In this document: positions 51,901-61,085 of the stretch, in pieces | How positions within the stretch are numbered: position 1 is the first letter of the stretch | Layout: each line of letters begins with the position of its first letter | DNA from: CAVZGO01 sp963774935 | GTDB lineage: Bacteria; Chloroflexota; Anaerolineae; Anaerolineales; UBA4823 | Direction of reading: 5' to 3' | DNA: 64,000 bases | Assembly (NCBI GenBank): GCA_963774935.1 | Contig: CAVZGO010000013.1 | Span: 248,001 to 312,000, forward strand | Notes under the pieces: model-generated | What the model was told of the DNA's origin: nothing | What the model saw: only the letters and a program-made list of their open reading frames with translations | The model's database searches: none | Position numbers and translations under genes: made by a program

Positions 51901-54375
51901 CTTTTTAACAGCGAGTCACTTCTAAATCGCTACCAGATTGTTGGAGTTATTGTCTGGTATCTCACCCTGGCGCTGCTCGGATTGATCACATATCCGCTTT
52001 TGCGGATGGCGCTGCCTGGTCTGGCAGATAAAGGCTATCCAATGGCGCGCCTGGCGGGCATGCTGCTACTCTCCTACCTGGTGTGGCTGGGAGGATCATA
52101 CAATATTCCCTTCACGCGGCCGACGATTAGTTTGGTCCTGCTCTTGATAGCATTCGTTGGTTGTGTATCCGCATACACGCAACGGGAGGAATTACGCGAG
52201 GAGTTCCGCCAGCGAAAGGGTTATTTCCTGCTGGTCGAAGCAGTATTCCTGGCGTTCTTTGTCCTCGATCTGCTGATCCGTTTCGGCAACCCAGACCTGT
52301 GGCATCCTGCTAAGGGTGGGGAAAAGCCAATGGACTTTTCTTACTTCAATGCGGTACTCAAGAGCACCAGTTTTCCGCCTTATGATCCCTGGTTTGCTGG
52401 CGGTTATTTAAATTACTATTATTACGGATTTGTACTGGTGGGGACACTGGTGAAATGGCTGGGGATCACTCCTAGCTTTGCATATAATCTGATCCTGCCG
52501 ACCATGTTCGCGATGATAGCAATTGGGGCTTTCTCGATATCCTGGAACCTGTACCAGGGGGTGCGCAAGAAAATCGACACGAATGCCTGGTGGGTTGGCC
52601 TGGCTGGCGCCGGCGGCATGGCCCTTCTTGGGAATCTTGGCACTGTTAAGATGATCTACGAAGGCTACCAGCGCCTGGCAGCGCCTGGCGGTATCATTGA
52701 AGAAGCGAATATTTTCACAAGGCTGGGTTGGGCTGCGCGTGGATTTGTCACAAATCTGAGCGGTACGCCGCTGCCGTACGGTATTGGAGACTGGTACTGG
52801 AATCCCAGCCGTGCTATCCCGTCTCCTGGGGAAGTGGAACCAATCACCGAATTTCCATTCTTCACCGTGCTTTATGCTGATCCGCACGCCCACCTGTACG
52901 CGCTGCCGATAGCGCTCCTGGCGATCGGGTTTGCGTTATCCGTGGTCATCTCACGTGGGCGATGGAAAAATATCGGTGGGACCGTGGCTGGCTTTTTTAT
53001 CGGTGGCCTGGCAGTCGGAGTCCTGCGACCTACAAACACATGGGATTACTATACCTACCTGGCTCTTTGCTGTGTCGCCCTAGCGTATGCGTACATTCGA
53101 TATTATCGCTCGCCAGATAAGCCTGTTCCTTATTTCGACCGGCTTCCGCTCATCGCCCAGCGTCTGATCGTTGCCATTGCGGCTATCGGATTGTTAATAT
53201 TCCTGTCCAATCTATTATTCTATCCATTCACGCAATGGTATGGACAGGCTTACAACAAGGTCGCCATCTGGCAAGGGTTGCGCACCCCCCTGTACGCTTA
53301 TTTCTTGCATTGGGGGCTGTTCCTTTTTTGTATCGTCTCATGGATGATCCACGAAACCATTGATTGGATGGCGAAAACACCTGTATCAGCGTTAAAGAAA
53401 TTAGAACCCCATCTGGTTTGGATCGTCTCTTTAGTGGCAGTCCTGATAGGGGTGACGATTCTGCTTGTTCTCAAGCTCCCTGGAGAATCGAGTCTGCCCT
53501 TTGGCCAGGGAGTTGCCGTCGCCTGGGTTGCAATCCCAATGGCAGCCTGGGCTGGTGTGCTGCTACTGCGACCTGACCAACCAGATAACAAACGCTTTGT
53601 TCTCTTCATGGTCGGCACCGGGTTGGTATTAACCCTATTGGTTGAAATCATCGTTCTGGTGGGTGATATCGGGCGGATGAATACCGTCTTCAAGTTATAT
53701 CTGCAAGTGTGGACATTATTTGCGGTGAGTGCTGCAGCCTCGGTGGGCTGGATCATTCAATCCATCCCAGCCTGGAGCTCAGGCTGGCGAAAAGCCTGGA
53801 CTGTCACTGGCATCCTCCTACTGGCAGGAGCATTGCTCTACCCAATGGCAGCAACACGCGCAAAAATCGAAGATCGCATGAATCCTGATGCACCCCATAC
53901 TCTGGATGGCATGAAGTATATGGCAAGCGCTCATTACGACTGGAAAGGGCCGATGAACCTGAGCGAGGATTATGAAGCCATCCGCTGGTTGCAGGAAAAT
54001 GTGCAAGGTTCACCAGTCATCGTGGAGGCGAATTTACGAGATCTCTATCGTTGGGGATCACGTATGTCCATCTATACCGGCCTGCCAGGTGTGGTAGGGT
54101 GGGAGTGGCACCAGCAGCAGCAGCGCGCATTGCTGCCGGGGAGCTTTGTCAGCGAGCGAATCAGTGAAATCGATCGCTTTTATTCCACTCCAGCATCGGA
54201 AGAGGACCTGGCTTTTCTGCGGAAATACGGCGTACAATATATCATCCTTGGACAGTTGGAGCGCAACCAGTACCCTGGCCTCCATCTGGACAAGTTTGAG
54301 AATTTAGACGGCATCTGGTGGAAAGAAGTCTTCCGCACCGGCAATACTGTGATCTATCAGGTATTGCAGAATTAA
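48973..54375 (+). CDS. 1800-residue fusion of GT39/PMT transferase and YYY (DUF2298) membrane domain
   Basis: This giant membrane protein has three parts. Residues about 25-500 form a PMT/GT39-like GT-C transferase with the acidic first loop (GEYQYLHPDERFLVW, DERF near 62) and about ten helices. Residues about 505-975 are largely soluble, beta-rich, with extracellular character (FHIQTADGQVQQPVPFPYGN, repeated EIYLPxL units at about 558 and 689). Residues about 985-1800 form a second polytopic domain with DFSYFNAVLKSTSFPPYDPWFAGGYLNYYYYGFVLVG (about 1120-1155), the hallmark of the Chlor_Arch_YYY family. It is intact. The start may be ATG 48973 or ATG 49015. It lies between another GT39 gene and a stand-alone YYY gene. 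Confidence 0.9.
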   Translation: MSLQNRELVANISSMNESTIDTPSKKKTPLWVFDLLLIFVLLFGAYLRGAGLYWGEYQYLHPDERFLVWVGTDISPVTVKEVDGEVEKTWMSWSEYFDTVNSSLNPNNRGHGFYVYGTLPMFLTRVAVELIFGHSGFDVMTQAGRALSAASDLLTVLLVYLIAARLYDRRVGLLAAAFSSVAVLQIQQSHFFTMDTFANVFSYTAIYFAIRIMTDPRPWPELTDQPIQQTEPQGIKSRTWVKVLGRLVRHPLLWPSLAFGIFYGMAMASKLSIYPLAFLLPAAIALRMLKLPRQDASRHIAPAIIYLVVAGLASLVIFRLAQPYAFSGPGILGIKPSERWVAQIREQRAQATDEVDFPPAMQWARRSVTFSFQNLTAWGLGLPLGILAWIGFLWIGWRMVKGDWQKHVLLWGWTAIYFGWQSLALNPTMRYQLPVYPALAIFAAWAIVALWDLGKPKVDQVLKKQRLNGFRLAAVITGGLVLLAAGIYAFGFSRIYTRPITRINASRWIFENIPGPINFHIQTADGQVQQPVPFPYGNVIMPGLAYNGLFTPKTSGTLTEIYLPHLKDMRGVDQATELEINIQSPDGTTLSTASLNENLAENANPLGNAFTLPLDPPIQVDPGNTYLFQVKLNGEPPKALLHNLVSLRFNSADGQVLDYPIFAANDASWLRVAAGSVFEAPADGYVTEIYLPILENQSFSDLPVELALSLQIEGTDNNVTTKTMIGQPKVDDPRGPGYVFSLDTPFDLLAGEKANLYLTLPSNQPAISLTGAGLANEGEWDDGLPLRMDGYDGFGGIYPLDLNFNMYWDDTPEKLERFLRILDESDYIVISSNRQWGSLTRIPERFPMTTTYYRNLLGCPANQDIVWCYRTAQPGDFAGDLGFELVKVFESNPSIGPISINDQFAEEAFTVYDHPKVFVFKKTADYSPEQAREILGSVDLSKVVRLAPLKFKDTPADLLLPLRRWLEQQAGGTWSELFNSESLLNRYQIVGVIVWYLTLALLGLITYPLLRMALPGLADKGYPMARLAGMLLLSYLVWLGGSYNIPFTRPTISLVLLLIAFVGCVSAYTQREELREEFRQRKGYFLLVEAVFLAFFVLDLLIRFGNPDLWHPAKGGEKPMDFSYFNAVLKSTSFPPYDPWFAGGYLNYYYYGFVLVGTLVKWLGITPSFAYNLILPTMFAMIAIGAFSISWNLYQGVRKKIDTNAWWVGLAGAGGMALLGNLGTVKMIYEGYQRLAAPGGIIEEANIFTRLGWAARGFVTNLSGTPLPYGIGDWYWNPSRAIPSPGEVEPITEFPFFTVLYADPHAHLYALPIALLAIGFALSVVISRGRWKNIGGTVAGFFIGGLAVGVLRPTNTWDYYTYLALCCVALAYAYIRYYRSPDKPVPYFDRLPLIAQRLIVAIAAIGLLIFLSNLLFYPFTQWYGQAYNKVAIWQGLRTPLYAYFLHWGLFLFCIVSWMIHETIDWMAKTPVSALKKLEPHLVWIVSLVAVLIGVTILLVLKLPGESSLPFGQGVAVAWVAIPMAAWAGVLLLRPDQPDNKRFVLFMVGTGLVLTLLVEIIVLVGDIGRMNTVFKLYLQVWTLFAVSAAASVGWIIQSIPAWSSGWRKAWTVTGILLLAGALLYPMAATRAKIEDRMNPDAPHTLDGMKYMASAHYDWKGPMNLSEDYEAIRWLQENVQGSPVIVEANLRDLYRWGSRMSIYTGLPGVVGWEWHQQQQRALLPGSFVSERISEIDRFYSTPASEEDLAFLRKYGVQYIILGQLERNQYPGLHLDKFENLDGIWWKEVFRTGNTVIYQVLQN

Positions 54376-54424
54376 TCGATTGGGATCTGATCCCAATTCT
54401 GTTAAGAGATTCAGGAGCACTGAA

Positions 54425-57022
54425 TTGCTACCCGTTCTACTTTGGTGGGCGATTATCGAAATTCTGGGGCTGGCTGCACTGCCACTCGCGCAGCGATTAT
54501 TCCGCTGGCTGCCAGACTTCGGCTATGCATTCTCGAAGGCACTCGGTTTACTCGTAGTCAGCTACGTGCTTTGGATGGGGGCAATGACCGGTGTCCTGCA
54601 AAATGATCTGGGCGGGATCCTGTTTGCCATCTTTCTGCTGGTCGGTGTATCGACCTGGTTATACTTTAAAGGGCAAGGACCTGATCAAGTACCATTGCAA
54701 ACTCATATTGCGAATTTTTTTCGCACGCGCGGTTGGTACATCTTAACGATCGAGCTACTTTTTGCATCAGCCTTCATCCTGTGGGCAGTCCTCAGGGCTT
54801 ACGCACCCGACAAGATCATGAGCGCGGGGGCGAAAAGTTCATGGAGATCGCTTTCCTGAATGGAATCCTTAAGAGTTCAGGCTTTCCTCCCCTCGATCCC
54901 TGGTTATCGGGTTTCGCCATCTCGTATTACTACTTTGGCTATGTCATGATGGCTCTGCTGACCCGCTTTTCAGGGGTCTCGTCTGCCGTAGGTTTTGAGC
55001 TTTACGATGCGCTTCTCTTTGCCCTGGTGGTCAGCAGTGTATTTGGAATCGCATACAACCTGGTCAAAGCCGCCCAAGGGTCTCACCAAATCGAGCGAGA
55101 AGGCCAGGCTATTCGTTATGGGCTGCTGGCATCGCTGCTGGTAACCGTGATGGGCAATCTCGAAGGGCTGATAGAGGTCTTTCACAACCGTGGCATCCTG
55201 CCCGAAAGCTTGCTGCGCTGGCTGGATATCCCTGGATTGATCAGCAGCCCTCCCTCTGGGAGCTGGATGCCAGCTGGTGGTTTCTTCGGCTGCTGCTGGA
55301 GAGCATCTCGGGTGATCCAGGAATATGATCCCCTGGGAAATGCACTGGGTGTCAGTCCGATCACTGAGTTTCCGATGTTCAGCTTTTTACTGGGCGATAA
55401 TCACCCGCACGTGCTGGCGCTGCCTTTTGTTTTGCTGATCATCGCCCTAGCATTCAATCTGCTGCGTCGCCAGTCTATTCTGTCCGCCGAACAACAACAA
55501 ATCATGGCTGCTGCACCATGGTGGAATCCCGCCAAAACTGCGTTTGCAGGCGATTGGGCTATGCTGATCGCTTACGCTTTCTGCCTCGGATCACTGGGAT
55601 TTCTCAATACTTGGGACATGCCAATCTATTGGGGGCTGCTGTTGCTGGCATATGCAGCCGGCGAGGTAATTCGCACTCAACGGTTCGACTGGTACATTAT
55701 TCGCAGGACGATTTCCCTGGGCATCAGTTTACTGGCAGGAGCGATCATCTTCTATCTCTTTTTCTATATTGGCTTCAGCTCGCAGGCAGGCGGGGTCTTG
55801 CCTTACGTTAACTCATCTACCCGGCTCGTGCAGTATCTCATAATTTTTGCCGCGTTCATCCTGCCCATCTCATGGTTTTTAGTTATTTTCCTTAAGAAGG
55901 AAAGCCAGGGGATGTCTACCCGAGCAACATTTCGCATGTGGCTGTCAAGCTGGGGTTGGGTCATCGCAGTATGCCTGAGCCTGGTCGTGATCTTCCTGAT
56001 TACGGCTTTATTAACTGATTTAGGTCAGATGCTACTCGGTGACCAGCCTGGCAATTCTGCCATCCAAACATTACTCGGCGGGTTTTCGCTTGGTCAACTT
56101 GCGCAAAAGGTCTTAATAAATCGGTTATCCAATCCCTGGTTATTTATTCTGCTCACGAGCCTGATTGGTCTAACCATCACAAACGGAATCATCAAAATCA
56201 GGCAGCCTTCGATTGAGGAATAAACCGGCTGAGAGAAAAGATAGTTCCATTTTTGTTATTTTGCTGATACTACTCGGTTTGGTGCTCACGCTATCGACAG
56301 AGTTGTTCTATCTCCGCGATATTTTCATGGTGCGCATGAACACCGTTTTTAAGTTTTACTTCCAGGCGTGGATCCTATTAGGCATATCATCCGCCTATGC
56401 GATCTGGTGGATAATGAACCGCAGCCAGGAGGCCATGAACAATATCTGGCGCACCATTTTTGCCGCCTGCTGCATCCTGCTGATCACTTCGGGATTGGTT
56501 TTTTCTCTGGTAGGTTTCTACCTGCGGGTGGATGGCTTCCGCCAAACCCCGAATTTGGATGGAACTGCGAACCTGGCAAGATTTAATCCAGATGATTGGG
56601 CGGCGATTAACTGGCTGAATGAAAACGTGACCGGTACCCCAATCATCCTGGAAGCCCCCGGAAAATCCTACAATTACGAGGGTCGAATTAGCGCTTTTAC
56701 CGGATTACCATCGCTCCTTGGGTGGGCACTGCACGAAAACCAGTGGCGTGGTTCCTACGATGAGCAAGCGATACGAGAACCGGATATCCAGACAATTTTC
56801 ACCAGCAAAGATGCCGTGCTTGCTTTGGAGCTATTACAAAAGTGGGACATTCGTTATGTCATCGTCGGACCTAGCGAGAAAAACTTCATCCAGCAAATTT
56901 GCAGCGACCCGAACCGGGCTTGCAATCTGTCTCGCGCCCTCCAAAAATTTGATCTGCAATTAGAGCCTGTGTTTCAGCAAGGCGAGACAACCATCTACCG
57001 GGTCCCTGAAATAATGGAATAG
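54425..57022 (+). pseudogene. Stand-alone YYY (DUF2298) membrane protein, twice frameshifted
   Basis: This is a Chlor_Arch_YYY family membrane protein, about 865 residues if restored. The first frame opens at 54380, but TTG 54425, seven bases after AGGAG, gives the better N-terminus (LPVLLWWAIIEILGLAALPL). A -1 shift at the G-run 54826-54830 (five G where six would restore AGGEKFMEIAFLNGILKSSGFPPLDPW) moves the frame; ISYYYFGYVMMALL follows. A +1 shift near 56214-56223 leads to the last part, with YLRDIFMVRMNTVFKFYFQAW and a soluble end. The same block (RMNTVFKxYxQxW) is found in the fused YYY domain upstream, supporting homology. Likely an extracytoplasmic sugar-transfer protein; the activity is not established. 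Confidence 0.85.
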
Positions 57023-57025
57023 CGT

Positions 57026-58826
57026 ATGAAAAATCATCGACCAACGGTTGAAGAAATTTTCTTTCTCATCATCTTTCTGATCGGATTTGGAGTAAGGTTT
57101 TATAACCTGGGCGGAATGGCTTTGTCCGATGCAGAAGCTGTACACACCCTTCGAGCTTACCAGCCCGACCAGATGACAGAATTCAGCCCGGTGATCAGTC
57201 AGCAGCCTGCGTATCTGGCTGTGACTGGATTATTATTCGCCATTTTTGGCAGCAGTAATTTTGCCGCACGCTTGTACCCTGCCCTGGCAGGCACCTTATT
57301 AGTCTTATTGCCTTATCTGCTTTCCAGGCGAGAGAATAAAGCTGTGCTGGCTGTCCCTACCGCATTAATACTCTCACTTGGATTGGCACTCGATCCCGGT
57401 CTGGTGATCGCTTCGCGGACAGTGGGAAGTCCAATGGCAGCAATTTCATTTTCCCTGCTGGCACTGTGCATGATCTACTCACGCCAGGCAATACTTGCAG
57501 GAATATTGACCGCTCTTGCTTTACTTTCAGGCTCAACGATCATCCCTGGTGTCATCATGCTGGGCATTGCATGGGGTGTAACCGGCTGGTTTTCCAAACG
57601 CAAGGTAACCAAGGACGATCAACCAATCGATGACCAAGACGAAAACCAACCAGCATCCAGCTCTCCAATCACAATTCGCCGGTTTCAAGTGGTCCGCTTA
57701 CTGGATTGCATTGCTGATCGCGATTCTGATTGTGGGGACATCCTTCTTCCGTAACCTTTCGAGCCTGGCAGCCTGGGTTAACACCCTGCCAGTATATCTG
57801 ACAGGCTGGACGGTCTCTTCCGGAATCCCTGCCCAACTCCTGGTAGCAGCATTGGTTCTATACCAGCCTTTAGCAATACTCTTCGCCCTGCTAGGGCTGC
57901 CTCGCAATCTCTCTCACCCAGCCAGAGGTCAAGAGAGAATCTTATTGATCTTCAATCTGACCTGGATTGCGGCAGGTTTGGCAGTGGTGCTGATTTACCC
58001 AAGCCGGCAGGTGATGGATATTTTATGGATCATCGTGCCGATCTGGACATTGGCTGCAGGAGAGCTCGTTCATTACCTGCCTAAACGACCGATCAGTCCG
58101 GTCTCAATCATTCTCGCTATAGCAATCACTTTACTTGCCAGCCTGTTGGGCTACGTACTGGCGTCCTTGACTCGTGTCACCTACGGAAGCTTCGATGCGA
58201 ATGCCAGGATTATCGTCGCAGGTGGCATTTTCGTCCTGGCAACCCTGACCACGATACTTATCAGCCTGGGCTGGTCGTGGCCTGTAGCACGAAATGGCTT
58301 GATTTGGGGAGTGATTATTTCGTTGGTCATGTTTTCCTTTTCCGCAATGACCCGCGCCAGTCATCTGGAGCAGTTCCGGGCAGTTGAGCTTTGGAACCAG
58401 GTGCCACAACCAGCCAAACCTGATCTCCTGCTGGAGACCATTCACGACCTGTCCCTCAAAAGTACCGGTGGACCAAAAAGCATTGACATCGTATCTGAAG
58501 TCTCATCACCTGCACTTCGGTGGCTGCTGCGAGCTTATCCCAATGTCCAATTCATTGATTCTGTCGGCGACAATTCTCTTCCTTCGCTGAGAATTACCCC
58601 AAAGCTTGAGGATGTTCCCTCCTCCACTGAGTTATACCGCGGGCAGGGGTTTACTTGGTGGGTCAGACCTGGCTGGACTACCTCAATACCGACTCCATTC
58701 ATCCGCTGGTTGGCATTTCGTGACAGCCCCATCCTCCAGGATGAAATTATCTTATGGGCGCGCAGCGATCTTTTCCCGAGTGAGAATGCTGCGGAACAAC
58801 TAGATACCGACCCTACCGTACCATAA
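57026..58826 (+). pseudogene. GT39-like membrane glycosyltransferase, frameshifted
   Basis: This is a further GT-C type membrane protein, about 600 residues if restored. The first frame has an N-terminal helix and the loop RFYNLGGMALSDAEAVHTLRAYQ with Asp-Ala-Glu as in GT39 proteins, plus about six helices. After 57681-57690 the reading continues +1 as KWSAYWIALLIAILIVGTSFFR, with seven more helices and a soluble C-terminal domain of about 150 residues (NQVPQPAKPDLLLETIHDLS...). One extra T in TTT (57683-57685) explains the break. It starts 3 bp after the YYY gene, so all four large membrane protein genes are in one transcript. Weakest of the GT-C assignments. Confidence 0.75.
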
Positions 58827-58845
58827 CCTAGAGGGTTCAATCACT

Positions 58846-59541
58846 ATGCCCATTCCGACGATGATCACAATCGATGGACCTGCAGCTTCCGGGAAGACAT
58901 CCCTGGGGAAACGCATCGCAGATGAGCTCGGCTACTTATTTTTTGATACCGGCATCATGTACCGAGCAGTGACCTGGCTGGCGCTGGCGCGCCAGATGGA
59001 TATGGAGAATGAGACAAGCATCTCCCGCCTGGCAGAAACAACCGAAATCGATGTGCGTCCGCCCTCGACGCAGGATCGACGTAATGCGGATGTGATTGTT
59101 GAGGATCAAGACATCACCTGGAAAATCCGCCTTCCCGAAATCGATGCAAATGTTTCAGCGGTATCTGCCTATCCTGGTGTACGCCAGGCGTTAACACAGC
59201 AGCAGCGCCGGATAGGGATGCGCGGCCGGATTGTAATGGTAGGGCGAGATATCGGCACGGTGGTATTACCCGAAGCTGATCTGAAAATTTACCTGGACGC
59301 GTCTGCAGAAGAGCGCGCCCGCCGGCGTTATCTGGAGCTACGCCAGCATGGCCAGCCAACAGATTATGAGGAAATATTAAAAGGAGTCAAGCGACGAGAT
59401 GAAATCGACTCCACCCGGGCGGTTGCTCCTCTTCGCCCTGCAGAGGATGCTGTGATCGTTGACTCAGACAGCATGGATCTTGACCAGGTATTTAATTTTG
59501 TTATGGATTTAATTCGATCTAAAGATGACTCAGGAAATTGA
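58846..59541 (+). CDS. cmk: Cytidylate kinase
   Basis: This enzyme phosphorylates CMP and dCMP to the diphosphates. The 231 residues start MPIPTMITIDGPAASGKTSLGKRIADELGYLFFDTGIMYRAVTWLAL with the P-loop GPAASGKTS and the substrate motif DTGxMYR. VGRDIGTVVLPEADLKIYLDASAEERARRRYLEL and KRRDEIDSTRAVAPLRPAEDAVIVDSD follow, all standard for bacterial Cmk. It starts 20 bp after the last GT-C gene and overlaps the plsC gene by 17 bp. The cmk-plsC order is common in bacteria, where CTP supply meets phospholipid synthesis. Confidence 0.96.
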   Translation: MPIPTMITIDGPAASGKTSLGKRIADELGYLFFDTGIMYRAVTWLALARQMDMENETSISRLAETTEIDVRPPSTQDRRNADVIVEDQDITWKIRLPEIDANVSAVSAYPGVRQALTQQQRRIGMRGRIVMVGRDIGTVVLPEADLKIYLDASAEERARRRYLELRQHGQPTDYEEILKGVKRRDEIDSTRAVAPLRPAEDAVIVDSDSMDLDQVFNFVMDLIRSKDDSGN

Positions 59542-60271
59542 TCATCCTGCTCAGCTTTATGAGGTGCCATTACGGAACCGCCTGGCGCGCAGCATCATCC
59601 GCCCTGTTTTCCGGCTGATATTCCATATTTTGGCGAAAATCCGCATCCGGGGATTAGAGAACGTTCCCACACAAGGCGCTTATCTCATTGCCATCAACCA
59701 TGTTTCTCTTTTCGATCCACCGTTCGTTATAGCATTCTGGCCAAAATGCCCTGAGGCAGCCGGTGCAGCGGAAATCTGGTCTAAACCCGGACAGTCTACC
59801 CTTGCCCGCCTCTACGGTGGAATTCAGGTGCATCGAGGCCAGTACGACCGGCAGATGATTGATACAGTCACCCGAGTGTTAATGTCTGGCAGACCTCTGG
59901 TAATTGCGCCAGAAGGTGGAAGATCGCATCAACCCGGGTTGCAACGCGGTCTTCCAGGAGTAGCGTTTATCATGGAACGCCTACAGGTGCCGGTTGTGCC
60001 GGTGGGAATTGTAGGCACAACCGACGATTTTTTTCAAAAAGCGATCCATGGTAAACGCCCTCTACTCGAATTGAATATCGGGGAGCCGTTTACTCTACCA
60101 CAGATTCAGGACTCAGGAGCTGCCAGGCGAACGGCACGTCAATCGCACGTCGATGAAGTCATGTACAGGATTGCCGACTTACTGCCGATAGAATATCAGG
60201 GGATGTATGCAGAAAAAAGCAGACTAGCCAAATCTGTTGACGATCCCGAGCACCCCGTAACCGAGGTATAA
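59525..60271 (+). CDS. plsC: 1-acyl-sn-glycerol-3-phosphate acyltransferase (PlsC-like), copy 1
   Basis: This 248-residue PlsC-family acyltransferase adds the second acyl chain to lysophosphatidate at the membrane. The catalytic NHVSLFDPPF supplies the HX4D motif (about residues 58-64), and IAPEGGRSHQPG is the glycerol-phosphate-binding motif in a variant form (EGGR for the usual EGTR). A hydrophobic N-terminal stretch (LARSIIRPVFRLIFHILAKI) would anchor it to the membrane. It overlaps cmk by 17 bp and is followed 16 bp later by a second copy. Confidence 0.93.
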   Translation: MTQEIDHPAQLYEVPLRNRLARSIIRPVFRLIFHILAKIRIRGLENVPTQGAYLIAINHVSLFDPPFVIAFWPKCPEAAGAAEIWSKPGQSTLARLYGGIQVHRGQYDRQMIDTVTRVLMSGRPLVIAPEGGRSHQPGLQRGLPGVAFIMERLQVPVVPVGIVGTTDDFFQKAIHGKRPLLELNIGEPFTLPQIQDSGAARRTARQSHVDEVMYRIADLLPIEYQGMYAEKSRLAKSVDDPEHPVTEV

Positions 60272-60287
60272 ATTTAGTGGAGAACCT

Positions 60288-61037
60288 ATGACGGTTGTGA
60301 GTGATGTAAATAAATTGGCTGACAATAATTATATCCATGCCCGGTTGGAGCCACAGCGTCGGTTTCTTCGATTCTTGTTAAAGTATGTCGGATTTTCCAT
60401 TCTAGCAAAGGTTGGAACGGTTGAAGGAATTGACAACGTGCCTGCAGAAGGCCCGGCGATCCTTATGTATAACCACATCTGCCTGATCGACACCATGCTG
60501 ATCATGCATGTACTTCCTCGTAACATAGTCCCAATGGCAAAGGTCGAGGCGTATGATTACCCAATTGTAGGGTTGATCCCGAAAATGTGGGGGGTCATCT
60601 CGGTAAGAAGAGGTGAGATCGATCGAAAAGCAATTCAGCAAGCCTTGAGCGTGTTAAAAGCTGGCGAAATGATCTCTATTGCTCCGGAGGGTACCCGCAG
60701 CCCTCAGCTCATCACCGGCAAGGAAGGCATTGCTTACCTGGCTAGCCGCAGTGGGGCTCCGGTGATCCCTGTTGCGATGACCGACACGCGTGGTTTTCCT
60801 ACTTTACCTTTCTCTCGTCGCTGGAGAGGACCTGGAGGCCATGTTCGTTTTGGTGCACCTTTCCGTTATAAGCCCGAATATCTGCGTTCTAATCGAGCAC
60901 ATTTACGACAAATGACGGATGAAGCCATGTACATTCTGGCAAGCATCCTCCCCCCGGAGCAGCGTGGGGTTTACCAGGATTTTTCTCGAGCAACTCAAGA
61001 AACAATCGAGTGGATTGGATCATCCACCATCGTATGA
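60288..61037 (+). CDS. 1-acyl-sn-glycerol-3-phosphate acyltransferase (PlsC-like), copy 2
   Basis: This second PlsC-type acyltransferase of 249 residues has YNHICLIDTMLI as its HX4D site and the consensus ISIAPEGTRSPQ. It begins with a hydrophilic lead of about 20 residues, then a membrane-associating segment (FLRFLLKYVGFSILAKVG). It shares layout with copy 1 (VEGIDNVPAEGPAILMYNH versus IRGLENVPTQGAYLIAINH), so the pair looks like an old tandem duplication with later divergence. Different acyl donors or lipid targets are possible; the sequence does not decide this. Confidence 0.92.
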   Translation: MTVVSDVNKLADNNYIHARLEPQRRFLRFLLKYVGFSILAKVGTVEGIDNVPAEGPAILMYNHICLIDTMLIMHVLPRNIVPMAKVEAYDYPIVGLIPKMWGVISVRRGEIDRKAIQQALSVLKAGEMISIAPEGTRSPQLITGKEGIAYLASRSGAPVIPVAMTDTRGFPTLPFSRRWRGPGGHVRFGAPFRYKPEYLRSNRAHLRQMTDEAMYILASILPPEQRGVYQDFSRATQETIEWIGSSTIV

Positions 61038-61041
61038 TCAA

Positions 61042-61050
61042 TGCTATAAT
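61042..61050 (+). promoter_or_regulatory. Extended -10 promoter candidate before the histidine kinase
   Basis: tgcTATAAT at 61042-61050 has the TGn extended -10 feature. No good -35 box is visible 17 bp upstream. The predicted start lies near 61057, about 29 bases before the ATG. Confidence 0.45.
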
Positions 61051-61085
61051 CCGAATGTTGCTTCCGGGGTTACATTTCAGTAAGC

